In this document: positions 1-8,220 of the stretch, piece after piece | Numbering within the stretch: position 1 is the first letter of the stretch | Layout of the letters: every line of letters begins with the position of its first letter | Assembly: GCF_029945895.1 (NCBI RefSeq) | Contig: NZ_JAQSDL010000034.1 | Coordinates: 1 to 53,211, forward strand | Direction of reading: 5' to 3' | DNA from: Polaromonas sp. | GTDB lineage: Bacteria; Pseudomonadota; Gammaproteobacteria; Burkholderiales; Burkholderiaceae_C | DNA length: 53,211 nucleotides | Made by a program: the position numbers and the translations under genes | The notes under the pieces: generated by a model | What the model saw: the letters and a program-made list of their open reading frames with translations, nothing else | What the model was told of the DNA's origin: nothing | Databases searched by the model: none

Positions 1-2533
1 GCGGCAGCCGCGCGGCGGGCGACACCTTCATCTCGCCGCGCAGGTTGCGGCAGGCGTCGACCAGGGTTTTGAGTTTGGCCACATGCGCCTCGGCCAACGC
101 ATCGATCTTGCCGGGCTGGCTTTGCGGATAGGCAGTCTGCCCGATGTACTCGCCCTTTTTCAGGCCGGCGACCGGTGCGACTTTTTGCCAGAGCTCTTCG
201 GTGATGAAAGGAATCACCGGATGCGCCAGGCGCAGGATGGCCTCGAGTGTGCGGATCAGCGTGCGGCGCGTCGCGCGTTGCTCGGCGGGGCTGCCGTTCT
301 GGATCTGCACCTTCGCAATTTCAAGGTACCAGTCGCAGAACTCGTCCCAGACAAACTGGTAAATGCTGCCAGCGACATTGTCGAGGCGGTACTCGGCAAA
401 CCCTTTGGCGACATCGGCTTCCACGCGCTGCAGGGTGGACGAGATCCAGCGGTCAGCCTGTGAAAAGCTCATGTAGTTGTGAAACTCGCCACCCGGCTGG
501 CATTGTTCCTTGGTGTGTTCCGCCAGGCCGCAGTCCTGGCCCTCGCAGTTCATCAGCGTGAAACGTGTGGCGTTCCAGAGCTTGTTGCAGAAGTTGCGGT
601 AGCCCTCGCAGCGTTTGCTGTCAAAGTTGATGCTGCGGCCCAGGCTGGCCAGCGAGGCAAAGGTAAAACGCAGCGCGTCGGCACCATAGGCCGGAATGCC
701 CGCCGGGAATTCCTTTTCGGTGTTCTTGCGCACTTGAGGTGCCGTTTCCGGCTTGCGCAGGCCCTGCGAGCGTTTGTCCAGCAGCGGCGCCAGCTCAATC
801 CCGTCGATCAGGTCCACCGGGTCCAGCACATTGCCTTCGGACTTGCTCATCTTCCTGCCCTGCGCGTCTTTCACCAGGCCGTGGATGTAGACGTGGTGGA
901 AGGGCACCTGGCCGGTGAAGTGGGTGGTCATCATGATCATCCGGGCAACCCAGAAGAAGATGATGTCGTAACCGGTGACCAGCACACTGGACGGCAGGAA
1001 CAAGTCCAGCTCCTTCGTTTTTTCCGGCCAGCCCAGCGACGAGAAGGGCACCAGTGCCGAGGAGTACCAGGTGTCCAGCACATCGGGGTCACGCACCAGG
1101 GTTTTGCCTGGTGCCTGGGCCTGCGCAGCAGCTTCGCTTTCGGCCACATAAACCTTGCCGTCCTCGTCGTACCAGGCCGGAATCTGGTGACCCCACCAGA
1201 GCTGGCGCGAGATGCACCAGTCCTGAATATTGCCCATCCACTGGTTGTAGGTGTTGACCCACTGCTCGGGCACGAATTTCACCGCGCCGCTTTCCACCGC
1301 GTCGATGGCTTTTTGCGCAATCGACTTGCCGGTCGGGTCCTTGTCGCTGACCTGGGTCATGGCGACGAACCACTGGTCGGTCAGCATGGGCTCGATCAGC
1401 TGGCCAGTACGGGCGCAACGCGGCACCATGAGTTTGTGTTTTTTCACGTCGACCAGGAAACCCTGGGCTTCGAGGTCGGCCACCACTGCCTTGCGCGCCA
1501 CAAAGCGGTCCATGCCGCGGAATTTTTCAGGCGCATTGTCATTGATCGTCGCGTCCAGTGTCAGCACACCGATGATGGGCAACTGGTGGCGCTGGCCGAC
1601 CGCATAGTCGTTGGTGTCATGCGCCGGCGTGACCTTGACGACACCGGTGCCGAAGGCCTTGTCCACGTAGTCGTCGGCGATGACTGGAATGTCACGGTTG
1701 CACAGCGGCAATTTCACGAGCTTGCCGATCAGGTGCTGGTAGCGCTCGTCTTCCGGGTGCACCATCACCGCCACGTCGCCCAACATGGTCTCCGGCCGGG
1801 TGGTGGCCACGGTCATCGAACCGCTTCCATCGGCCAGCGGGTAGCGGATGTGCCACATGAAACCGTCTTCTTCCTCGCTTTCGACTTCCAGATCCGATAC
1901 CGCCGACTTCAGGATCGGGTCCCAGTTGACCAGGCGTTTGCCCCGGTAGATCAGGCCCTGCTCATAAAGCTGCACAAAGGTGGAGGTGACCACTTTGGAC
2001 ATCTTCGGGTCCATCGTGAAGTACTCATGTTTCCAGGCCACCGAGTCGCCCATGCGGCGCATCTGGCGCGTGATGGTGGTGCCGGACTCTTCCTTCCATT
2101 CCCACACTTTTTCGGCGAATTTCTCGCGGCCCAGGTCGTGGCGGCTTTTGCCTTCGCCCTGCAGCTTGCGTTCCACAACGATCTGCGTGGCAATGCCGGC
2201 ATGGTCGGTCCCCGGCACCCACAGCGTGTTGTCGCCCTTCATGCGGTGGTACCGCGTCAGCGAGTCCATGATGGTCTGGTTGAAGGCATGACCCATGTGC
2301 AGGGTGCCGGTCACGTTGGGCGGTGGAAGCTGGATGGAAAACGAGGGTTTGGCCGCATCCAGCGTCGGTTCGTACATGCCGCTGCCTTCCCAGAGCGGGC
2401 CCCACTGGCTTTCGATGGCGGCCGGTTCGAAGGACTTGGCCAGGCTGTCCAGGCCTGGCGTGGGTACGGTCACCCGTGCATTCGGGGTATCGGCTGCGGG
2501 GGCTGCGGGCGTGGGCTTGGCGGAGTCAGTCAT
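1..2533 (-). CDS. valS: Valyl-tRNA synthetase, 3' end cut by window edge
   Basis: Class I aminoacyl-tRNA synthetase that charges tRNA-Val with valine in the cytoplasm. Read leftward from an ATG at 2533, the frame stays open to position 1, giving about 844 codons of a family usually near 950, so the C-terminal coiled-coil part lies outside the window. The HIGH signature appears as HMGH after PPNVTGTL, roughly residues 75-85 (near 2285-2320). The KMSKS signature (GRKMSKSEG) is near 840-865. First and last codons are in the same frame, so no net frameshift. No good Shine-Dalgarno sequence precedes the ATG, and a strong hairpin sits directly upstream (separate entry). Assignment is very secure. 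Confidence 0.97.
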   Translation of the reverse strand, partial: MTDSAKPTPAAPAADTPNARVTVPTPGLDSLAKSFEPAAIESQWGPLWEGSGMYEPTLDAAKPSFSIQLPPPNVTGTLHMGHAFNQTIMDSLTRYHRMKGDNTLWVPGTDHAGIATQIVVERKLQGEGKSRHDLGREKFAEKVWEWKEESGTTITRQMRRMGDSVAWKHEYFTMDPKMSKVVTSTFVQLYEQGLIYRGKRLVNWDPILKSAVSDLEVESEEEDGFMWHIRYPLADGSGSMTVATTRPETMLGDVAVMVHPEDERYQHLIGKLVKLPLCNRDIPVIADDYVDKAFGTGVVKVTPAHDTNDYAVGQRHQLPIIGVLTLDATINDNAPEKFRGMDRFVARKAVVADLEAQGFLVDVKKHKLMVPRCARTGQLIEPMLTDQWFVAMTQVSDKDPTGKSIAQKAIDAVESGAVKFVPEQWVNTYNQWMGNIQDWCISRQLWWGHQIPAWYDEDGKVYVAESEAAAQAQAPGKTLVRDPDVLDTWYSSALVPFSSLGWPEKTKELDLFLPSSVLVTGYDIIFFWVARMIMMTTHFTGQVPFHHVYIHGLVKDAQGRKMSKSEGNVLDPVDLIDGIELAPLLDKRSQGLRKPETAPQVRKNTEKEFPAGIPAYGADALRFTFASLASLGRSINFDSKRCEGYRNFCNKLWNATRFTLMNCEGQDCGLAEHTKEQCQPGGEFHNYMSFSQADRWISSTLQRVEADVAKGFAEYRLDNVAGSIYQFVWDEFCDWYLEIAKVQIQNGSPAEQRATRRTLIRTLEAILRLAHPVIPFITEELWQKVAPVAGLKKGEYIGQTAYPQSQPGKIDALAEAHVAKLKTLVDACRNLRGEMKVSPAARLP

Positions 2534-2548
2534 GGGGCAATGAAAAAC

Positions 2549-2581
2549 GGCATCGCTTGGTGCAACACTGCACCAGATGCC
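2549..2581 (-). terminator. Strong hairpin plus T-run between DUF2783 gene and valS; terminator or valS attenuator
   Basis: Read leftward, GGCATC + TGGTGCA, a 4-nt loop, then TGCACCA + GATGCC form a 13-bp stem with a 3-nt bulge, followed at once by GTTTTTC. This has the shape of an intrinsic terminator. It follows the DUF2783 stop (2664) and lies only 15 nt before the valS ATG. It may end the upstream operon, but valS transcripts starting upstream must also pass it. A weak -10 candidate (TAAAAT, 2607-2612, reverse strand) lies upstream of the hairpin. Confidence 0.6.
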
Positions 2582-2663
2582 GCCTTGGGTTGGAGGAACT
2601 GCCCTGATTTTATTCGACTCGTTGCGCCGGCGGGGCCGGAGCCTTCCTCCAGCCCGCGCCGCG

Positions 2664-2873
2664 TCAGGCGGTTTCGGCCGGCCTGGCCGCGGCGATGCAG
2701 GCTTGCAGCAGCGGCGTGTCACCGAGCTGGTTGGCCAGAATCAGGATCAGCCGGGCGTTCAGAAGCTCGGACTGCTCGCGGCTCAGGCCCTGGTGGGCGT
2801 CGAGCAGGCATTCGTAAAACGCATCCGCATCCTGAAAGTTGGGGGCGGTCTTGATGGCGGTTTCGGTTTTCAT
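2664..2873 (-). CDS. DUF2783 domain small protein
   Basis: A 69-residue acidic, helical protein with no signal peptide or membrane segment. It matches the DUF2783 family as I recall it: a short protein with a [19 protein letters not shown] N-terminal helix and an [16 protein letters not shown] core, residues 22-52. It starts 17 nt after the stop of the FAD monooxygenase gene and is clearly the last cistron of that operon. Members of this family are habitually encoded next to flavoprotein hydroxylases, so an accessory or stabilising role for the hydroxylase is inferred, not shown. It has no recognisable catalytic motif. Confidence 0.8.
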   Translation of the reverse strand: MKTETAIKTAPNFQDADAFYECLLDAHQGLSREQSELLNARLILILANQLGDTPLLQACIAAARPAETA

Positions 2874-2890
2874 GGGAGGTTTTTCCGGAT

Positions 2891-4615
2891 TCAGCGCAGG
2901 CCGAGGGTTTTTTCGACAGCAGCGACCAACTGGCCGTCCACCGCCTCGCCGGTGGCAGCCAGGTAGCCGTCGGGCCGCACGAGGGCCCAGGCGTGGCCAA
3001 ACACATGGCAGGCGCCCTGCAAATGGCCGGTGCCCCGCACGTTGATGTCGCGCACATGTTCGCGCGCCTGCGCGCGGTCGTCCGGGCCGAGCACCTGTAC
3101 GCTGCGCACCGGGGCGTGTTGGGCCAGCTGCCGCAGGCGCTGCAGCCCGGCGGCCGGGAGTTCGCCGAACACCAGTACCAGCAGGTCGCCGTCGGCCCAC
3201 TGCAGCAGGTCGTTGACGGCACCTTGCGCGCCGTCTGCCCAGCGGAAAGCCACGTTCTGCACCGACTGCCCACCGGTGTTTTCGCAGATGGTCGAGTGCG
3301 TGTAGGTGTTGGCGACTGCCATGCGGCCGGTGTTGACCAGCGAGCGCGCGAACGGATACTGCTTGGCCAGGCTGATGGCGGCCGTGCGAAAGCAGCGCTC
3401 CATGCCGTCGGCCGGACGCAGGAAGCGTGCGGTGCGGTTGGTCACCTGCACGTTCTGCTGGGCTGCTTCAAGACGCTCCGCGTTGTAGCTCTCCAGCAGC
3501 GTGGCGCTGGCACGGCCGCCCAGCACGGCGGCCAGCTTCCAGGCCAGGTTGTCGGCATCGGCCACGCCGGTGTTGCCGCCGCGTGCGCCGAAGGGGCTGA
3601 CTATCTTGGCGGTGTCGCCCATGAAAAACACGCGGCCCACGCGCAGCTTGTCCAGGCAGCGGCTGCGGTAGGCGTAGGGGCCCACCCAGATGATCTCGAC
3701 CTCGACGTCCTTGCCGAACTGGCGCTGCAGGCGTTCGCGCACCACGTCCTCGCGGCTCACGGCGTCCGGGTCGGCATTGGGCGCCATCTGGTAGTCGATG
3801 CGCCAGACGTCATCGGCCATCAGGTGCTGCCAGACCGCGCGGTTGTCGTTGAAGGGTGCTTCGATCCAGGTGTGGCGCTCGACCGGCGGATGTTTGGAAA
3901 AACGCACGTCGGCGATGCACCAGCGGTCATCGCCGCGCTTGTTCTGCATGGTGGCGCCCACCCAGTCGTGAAAGGGCGTGTGGGAGCCGGAAGCGTCGAT
4001 CACATGCTCGGCCTCGATCTGGTAGCTGCCGGCGGGCGTTTCCACCGTCAGCGTGGCGACATCGGCGTTCTGTGTGAAGGCGGTGACGCGCGACTTCCAG
4101 CGCAGGTCCACATGGCCGAGTTCGTAAATGCGTTCGACGAGGTAACCCTCGATGTAGAACTGCTGGATGTTGATGAAGGGCGGCTGGGTCGAGAGGTTGA
4201 AGTTGCTCTGCTGGCGCAGGTCGAAGGAGTAGACCTCGTCCTCACCGGCAAAGGTGCGGCCCACGCTCCACTGCACACCCTTGGCGGCAATACGCTCGTA
4301 GATGCCGAGGCGGTGGAAGACCTCCAGCGATTTCTGCGTGTAGCAGATGCCGCGCGAGGAGGCACCCTTGACGCCCACGGAGTTGTCTTCGTCCAGCAGC
4401 ACGGCCTCAACGCCGTAACGCGCCAGCGCGCAGGCCAGGCTCAGGCCGGTGATGCCGCCGCCGACGATAACGATGGGGTGACGCCGGATTTGCTTTGCGT
4501 TGAGTTCGGGCGGAGCCACAAACGGGTATTCAGGCAGGACGTAGCCTGTGCCCTGGGTGAATTCGTAACCGTTGGTGAACGCCGTCCGGGCGTAGGCAGG
4601 TGGTGTCTCCAGCAT
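2891..4615 (-). CDS. FAD-dependent aromatic monooxygenase (3-HPP hydroxylase / PheA-UbiH type)
   Basis: Predicted single-component flavoprotein hydroxylase of 574 residues. The N-terminal Rossmann motif GGGITGLSLACALA (around residues 50-63) binds FAD. The second flavin motif is VFFMGDTAKIVSPFGARGGN with the GD...P signature, near 3560-3620. The C-terminal domain is the thioredoxin-like fold typical of MhpA/PheA-type enzymes. I chose the ATG at 4615 (MLETPPAY...) because a purine-rich GAGAGCGAGA lies just upstream; the frame continues open to 4684, but that part is repeat-derived. It sits between a VOC dioxygenase-like gene and DUF2783, which suggests hydroxylation followed by ring cleavage of an aromatic acid. 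The substrate cannot be read from sequence. Confidence 0.88.
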   Translation of the reverse strand: MLETPPAYARTAFTNGYEFTQGTGYVLPEYPFVAPPELNAKQIRRHPIVIVGGGITGLSLACALARYGVEAVLLDEDNSVGVKGASSRGICYTQKSLEVFHRLGIYERIAAKGVQWSVGRTFAGEDEVYSFDLRQQSNFNLSTQPPFINIQQFYIEGYLVERIYELGHVDLRWKSRVTAFTQNADVATLTVETPAGSYQIEAEHVIDASGSHTPFHDWVGATMQNKRGDDRWCIADVRFSKHPPVERHTWIEAPFNDNRAVWQHLMADDVWRIDYQMAPNADPDAVSREDVVRERLQRQFGKDVEVEIIWVGPYAYRSRCLDKLRVGRVFFMGDTAKIVSPFGARGGNTGVADADNLAWKLAAVLGGRASATLLESYNAERLEAAQQNVQVTNRTARFLRPADGMERCFRTAAISLAKQYPFARSLVNTGRMAVANTYTHSTICENTGGQSVQNVAFRWADGAQGAVNDLLQWADGDLLVLVFGELPAAGLQRLRQLAQHAPVRSVQVLGPDDRAQAREHVRDINVRGTGHLQGACHVFGHAWALVRPDGYLAATGEAVDGQLVAAVEKTLGLR

Positions 4616-4650
4616 GGCGTGTCTCGCTCTCGGCGTTGATTTTTTCAGTG

Positions 4651-4706
4651 TTTTCCGGGCCCAGCCCTTGTTGGGCGGGCGCAAGCAGCTATCAAAACAA
4701 TAGTAA
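4651..4706 (+). repeat. AGCAGCTAT-type short interspersed repeat, copy a
   Basis: Intergenic copy between the VOC and monooxygenase genes. It contains CCAGCCCTTG, then GGGCGCAAGCAGCTAT, then AAACAATAG, the three conserved blocks of this family. Six other copies are at 11882, 19138, 26774, 28707, 36770 and 44100. Confidence 0.8.
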
Positions 4707-4715
4707 ACGGGCGCG

Positions 4716-5360
4716 TCAAACGGCGGGTTTGCCGCCGAACTCCGGCCTGTCGTTTTGCTGCGGTTTCAGGGCTTCGGCGGCCTGGCCGGCCGCCTTGTCC
4801 TTGCGCCATTGCTGCTTGCGTGCTGTCCATTCGGCCAGGCGGGCGTGGGCGGTCTTGCTTTCCTCCTGCATGTGGAACTCGTCGGCCAGCTGCGCCGTCA
4901 GTTCCAGGCGCACGCCGTTGGGGTCGAAGAAGTAAATGCTCTTGAAGATGTGGTGGTCTGTCACGCCCAGCACCTCAACGCCGTCTGCTTCGAGGCGCGC
5001 CTTCATGGCTTCCAGGTCGGCCACGGTGTCGACGCGAAACGAGATGTGGTTGACCCACAGCGGCGTGTTGGGCGAGGGCAGGGCCGCCTCGTCGTTGCCC
5101 AGGTCAAAAAACGCAATGAAGGAGCCGTCCTGCAGGCGGAAGAAGAAGTGCGTGTAGGGGCAGTACTCGCCGGTGCTTGGAACGTAGTCGCTCTGGATGA
5201 TGTGGTATAGCGGCAGGCCGAGGATGTCTTCGTAAAAATGCCGGGTTTCCTCGGCGTCTTTGGCGCGGTAGGCGTAATGGTGCAGTTGCTGCACCGCTGC
5301 GGGCGCCGGCAGCGGCGTGGTGGCAGGGCGCAGGGTGGGGGCGGTCATCTGGGCGGCCAT
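4716..5360 (-). CDS. VOC-family dioxygenase-like protein
   Basis: A 214-residue vicinal-oxygen-chelate protein (glyoxalase / extradiol dioxygenase superfamily). Candidate metal ligands are visible: His in LHHYAYRA near residue 28, His in WVNHISF near residue 107, and Glu in RLELTAQ near residue 155, the usual H-H-E arrangement of two beta-alpha-beta modules. I chose the ATG at 5360 because CGGAGATCGCC gives a good ribosome site; an upstream in-frame GTG at 5426 is less likely. It is the first gene of the leftward operon with the FAD monooxygenase and DUF2783, driven by a clear promoter at 5444-5472. Ring cleavage or a glyoxalase-like isomerisation in aromatic catabolism is inferred. Confidence 0.87.
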   Translation of the reverse strand: MAAQMTAPTLRPATTPLPAPAAVQQLHHYAYRAKDAEETRHFYEDILGLPLYHIIQSDYVPSTGEYCPYTHFFFRLQDGSFIAFFDLGNDEAALPSPNTPLWVNHISFRVDTVADLEAMKARLEADGVEVLGVTDHHIFKSIYFFDPNGVRLELTAQLADEFHMQEESKTAHARLAEWTARKQQWRKDKAAGQAAEALKPQQNDRPEFGGKPAV

Positions 5361-5443
5361 GGCGATCTCCGGATTGGGTGGGTTCGGGTGTTTGAGCGCC
5401 CTGAAGTGAGCAAGGTTCAAATTCACCTATTCATAATGCATTT

Positions 5444-5472
5444 ACTATAACGTAACTACTTTGCCCTGCCAA
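5444..5472 (-). promoter_or_regulatory. Sigma70 promoter of the VOC-monooxygenase-DUF2783 operon
   Basis: On the reverse strand TTGGCA (5467-5472) and TATAGT (5444-5449) are separated by exactly 17 nt. Transcription would start near 5437. A semi-palindromic TAATGCATTTA (5434-5444) overlaps the start region and could be an operator; no regulator gene is adjacent. Confidence 0.65.
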
Positions 5473-5503
5473 GTGCAGATCCGCTGGCAGCGGGCGCGAT
5501 TAT

Positions 5504-5518
5504 TGAGAATAATTATCA
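5504..5518 (+). promoter_or_regulatory. Fur box upstream of the rubrerythrin operon
   Basis: TGAGAATAATTATCA matches the 7-1-7 Fur consensus TGATAATNATTATCA with one mismatch. It lies 146 nt upstream of the rubrerythrin ATG, in the 303-nt divergent intergenic region 5361-5663. No equally convincing -35/-10 pair was found for the rightward operon. The rest of the leader (5519-5663) holds a T-rich tract at 5538-5551 and nothing else I recognise. Confidence 0.7.
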
Positions 5519-5663
5519 ATTGCACTTGGCGTATAGCTTTTTTCTTTTTTTCAGATTGATGCCGGCAATTAGACGCAGTGCCTGAATGGGGCTATCGTGT
5601 TCTGGCCCTTGACGATGGCGTTCAAGGCAAGCCCCCTTTTCTACAACCACGAAGGAGATTTCC

Positions 5664-6086
5664 ATGGCTGCTCTCAAAGGCTCCAGGACGGAAGAAAACC
5701 TGAAGGCCGCATTTGCCGGTGAATCACAGGCCAACCGCCGTTACCTGTATTTTGCAAACAAGGCTGACGTTGAAGGCCAGCCCGATGTCGCGGCGCTGTT
5801 CCGCTCGACCGCGGAAGGCGAAACCGGCCACGCGCACGGCCACCTCGAATGGCTCGAGCAGTGCGGCGACCCCGCCACCGGCATGCCCTTCGGCGCCACA
5901 CGCGAGAACCTCGCCTCGGCTGTGGCGGGCGAGACCCATGAGTACACCGACATGTACCCCGGCATGGCCAAAACCGCACGTGACGAGGGCCATGACGAAG
6001 TGGCCGACTGGTTCGAGACGCTGGCCAAGGCCGAGCGTTCGCATGCGAATCGGTATACCAAGGCTCTGGCTGAGTTGGTGGATTGA
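5664..6086 (+). CDS. Rubrerythrin-family diiron protein lacking rubredoxin domain
   Basis: A 140-residue four-helix-bundle ferritin-like protein. Diiron ligands are visible as Glu20, an ExxH at Glu53/His56, Glu90/Glu93, and a second ExxH at Glu124/His127. The C-terminal rubredoxin domain of classical rubrerythrin is absent, so electrons must come from another protein. The family reduces hydrogen peroxide in the cytoplasm. The start is supported by GAAGGAGATTTCC ahead of the ATG. It is the first gene of a rightward set with an Fe-S protein and DUF3501, behind a Fur box; the neighbouring Fe-S protein is a plausible electron partner (inference). Confidence 0.92.
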   Translation: MAALKGSRTEENLKAAFAGESQANRRYLYFANKADVEGQPDVAALFRSTAEGETGHAHGHLEWLEQCGDPATGMPFGATRENLASAVAGETHEYTDMYPGMAKTARDEGHDEVADWFETLAKAERSHANRYTKALAELVD

Positions 6087-6096
6087 TTCATCCCTT

Positions 6097-6149
6097 CGCT
6101 ACGCCGCCCGGGCGTAGCGATTTACGAAAGGGTTTTCCGTGAACCCTTT
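6097..6149 (+). promoter_or_regulatory. Two consecutive RNA hairpins between rubrerythrin and the Fe-S gene
   Basis: CGCTACGCC/GGCGTAGCG (6097-6119) forms a 9-bp perfect stem with a 5-nt loop. AAAGGGTT/AACCCTTT (6127-6149) forms an 8-bp stem with a 7-nt loop. Neither is followed by a long T-run, so partial termination or an RNase-processing/stability barrier is more likely than full termination. Confidence 0.6.
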
Positions 6150-6180
6150 CCTAAATCCCACGACAAGAAGAGACAACACC

Positions 6181-7530
6181 ATGGCTACAGAAGGCAATCT
6201 GCAGGCACCCACGCGTCACGCCATCGACTGGAAGAACCCGGACTATTACAACGAGGAGGCGACCTTCCACGAGATGGAGCGCATCTTCGACATCTGCCAT
6301 GGCTGCCGGCGCTGCGTGAGCCTCTGCGGGGCCTTCCCCACGCTGTTTGACCTGGTCGACGAGAGCAAGACCGGGGAGGTCGATGGGGTGGACAAAAAGG
6401 ACTACATGAAGGTGGTCGACCAGTGCTACATGTGCGACCTCTGCTACATGACCAAGTGCCCCTATGTGCCGCCGCATGAGTTCAACCTCGACTTTCCGCA
6501 CACCATGCTGCGCGCCAAGGCCATCAAGTTCAAGAAGGGCGAGGTCGGTCTGGGTGAAAGGTTTCTGTCTTCCACCGATGTGCATGGCCAGTTTGCCGGC
6601 ATTCCCATCGTGGTCCAGGTGGCCAATGCGGTCAATAAAACGAAGCCAGCCCGCGCTGTGATGGAAAAAGTGCTGGGCGTGGACAAAAATGCCTGGCTGC
6701 CCGAACTGGCAACAAAAAAATTCCGTTCCGGCGCCCCCGAGTCGCCGCCACACCCGGTCAAAGACGGCGCGAAGACACCCGGCAAGGTGGTGATCTATTC
6801 CACCTGCTACATCAATTACAACGAGCCCGGCATCGGCCACGACCTGCTCAAGGTGCTGGACCACAACGAAGTGCCTTATGTGCTGGTCGAGAAGGAAAAA
6901 TGCTGCGGCATGCCCAAGCTGGAGCTCGGCGACCTCGATTCCGTGAATCACAGCAAGGAAGCCAACATCCCGGTGCTGGCCAAATACGCGCGGGACGGCT
7001 TTGCGATATTGAGCGCCGTGCCGAGCTGTACGCTGATGTTCAAGCAGGAAATCCCGCTGATGTATCCCCTGGACCCCGAGGTGCAGCTGGTCAAGGAACA
7101 CATGTGGGACCCGTTTGAGTACCTGATGGCGCGCAAGCGCGACGGCCTGCTCAAGACCGAGTTCCCGGTGCCGCTGGGCAAGATCAGTTACCAGATTCCC
7201 TGCCATGGCCGGGTGCAGAACATCGGCAAGAAAACCGAGGAAATGCTCAAGATGGTGCCGGGCACCAGCGTGCACACACACGAGCGCTGCTCGGGCCACG
7301 CCGGCACCTTCGGCGTGAAGGTGCCCTACCACCAGCAGGCCATGAAAATCGGCAAGCCGCTGTTCAAGGCCATGGCCAGCCACAAGGACGGCGGCCTGCC
7401 TGACGTGATCAGCAGCGACTGCCCGCTGGGCGGCCACCACATTGCCCAGGGTTTTGAAGTCAACCAGCTTGGCGCACCGCCGCAAAAACACCCGCTGACC
7501 CTAGTCCGTACGGCCTACGGGCTGAAGTAG
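6181..7530 (+). CDS. GlpC/HdrD-like Fe-S oxidoreductase (two 4Fe-4S clusters, CCG domains)
   Basis: A 449-residue soluble iron-sulphur protein of the heterodisulfide reductase / glycerol-3-phosphate dehydrogenase subunit C type. Two ferredoxin-like motifs are present: Cys39-x2-Cys42-x2-Cys45-x3-Cys49 and Cys82-x2-Cys85-x2-Cys88-x4-Cys93-Pro. A CCG domain signature (EKEKCCGMPK) follows in the middle of the chain and a second cysteine-rich CCG-like region (HERCSGHAG, SSDCPLGG) near the C terminus. The ATG at 6181 has AGAAGAGAC upstream; an in-frame upstream ATG at 6139 lies inside hairpin sequence and is less likely. Its place between rubrerythrin and DUF3501 suggests electron transfer to the diiron protein, which is inference. 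Confidence 0.88.
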   Translation: MATEGNLQAPTRHAIDWKNPDYYNEEATFHEMERIFDICHGCRRCVSLCGAFPTLFDLVDESKTGEVDGVDKKDYMKVVDQCYMCDLCYMTKCPYVPPHEFNLDFPHTMLRAKAIKFKKGEVGLGERFLSSTDVHGQFAGIPIVVQVANAVNKTKPARAVMEKVLGVDKNAWLPELATKKFRSGAPESPPHPVKDGAKTPGKVVIYSTCYINYNEPGIGHDLLKVLDHNEVPYVLVEKEKCCGMPKLELGDLDSVNHSKEANIPVLAKYARDGFAILSAVPSCTLMFKQEIPLMYPLDPEVQLVKEHMWDPFEYLMARKRDGLLKTEFPVPLGKISYQIPCHGRVQNIGKKTEEMLKMVPGTSVHTHERCSGHAGTFGVKVPYHQQAMKIGKPLFKAMASHKDGGLPDVISSDCPLGGHHIAQGFEVNQLGAPPQKHPLTLVRTAYGLK

Positions 7531-7547
7531 CCACGAAGGAGCCGTTT

Positions 7548-8138
7548 ATGCAAGTCACCGGAAAAATCACCGCCGACAGCCTCATGACCCTGGAGGCCTA
7601 CAGCAGGTACCGCAAGGACAACAAGGCCGCCGTCATGGCGCATCGCCGCTTGCGCAGCGTGCGCCTCGGAGAGCACATCAACGTGCAATTCGAAAGCGAG
7701 ACCAGCATCCGTTACCAGATTCAGGAAATGCTGCGCATCGAGAAAATTTTCGAGGAAGAAGGCATCAACCAGGAGATCGAGGCGTATGCGCCCCTGGTGC
7801 CCGACGGCAGCAACTGGAAGGCCACCGTGATGCTGGAGTACCCCGACGTCAACGAGCGCAAGCGCGAGCTGGCCCGGTTGATTGGCGTGGAAGACCGTCT
7901 GTTTGTCGAAGTCGAAGGCCACCCGCGGGTGTACGCGATTGCCGACGAGGACATGGCCCGGGAAAACGACGAAAAAACCTCGGCCGTGCATTTTGTGCGT
8001 TTTGAGCTCAGCCCGGCCATGTGCGCCGCGGTCAAGGCCGGCGCCGGCGTCAAGCTGGGCTGCGACCACACCCACTACCCGGCGCATGTGACGATTCCCG
8101 CCGAGTCTCTGGCGTCGTTGGCCAGCGACCTGCGCTGA
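7548..8138 (+). CDS. DUF3501 family protein
   Basis: A 196-residue soluble protein recognisable as DUF3501 (the GKITADSLMTLEAYSRYRK start and an R-x-R-R-L-R-x-V-R-L-G block at residues 32-42). No signal peptide, cysteine motif or known catalytic residues. It starts 17 nt after the Fe-S gene with AAGGAGCCGTTT as ribosome site, so the two are co-translated. This family regularly follows a rubrerythrin and a GlpC-like Fe-S gene in proteobacteria; its biochemical function is unknown to me. A role in the same peroxide/iron response is a guilt-by-association inference. Confidence 0.85.
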   Translation: MQVTGKITADSLMTLEAYSRYRKDNKAAVMAHRRLRSVRLGEHINVQFESETSIRYQIQEMLRIEKIFEEEGINQEIEAYAPLVPDGSNWKATVMLEYPDVNERKRELARLIGVEDRLFVEVEGHPRVYAIADEDMARENDEKTSAVHFVRFELSPAMCAAVKAGAGVKLGCDHTHYPAHVTIPAESLASLASDLR

Positions 8139-8182
8139 GCGGGCTTATTCTGCGTCGCGGCGTCCGGCCGCGTCTGGCTGTC

Positions 8183-8204
8183 GTAAAGTCGGGTCTGGCT
8201 TTAC
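8183..8204 (+). promoter_or_regulatory. Small hairpin ahead of yaaA
   Basis: GTAAAGTC, a 6-nt loop and GGCTTTAC pair as an 8-bp RNA stem (two G-U type pairs) ending 16 nt before the yaaA start codon. Function unknown; it could mask or space the ribosome site AGGGACC. Confidence 0.3.
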
Positions 8205-8220
8205 TTCACCCCCAGGGACC

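Noticed and set aside
479..2854. 791-codon open frame on the + strand
   Set aside because: It is antisense to valS, whose HIGH and KMSKS motifs are intact; its translation is His/Val-rich with no recognisable domain, a usual shadow in GC-rich DNA.
2993..4639. 548-codon open frame on the + strand
   Set aside because: Antisense to the FAD monooxygenase; no domain or ribosome site.
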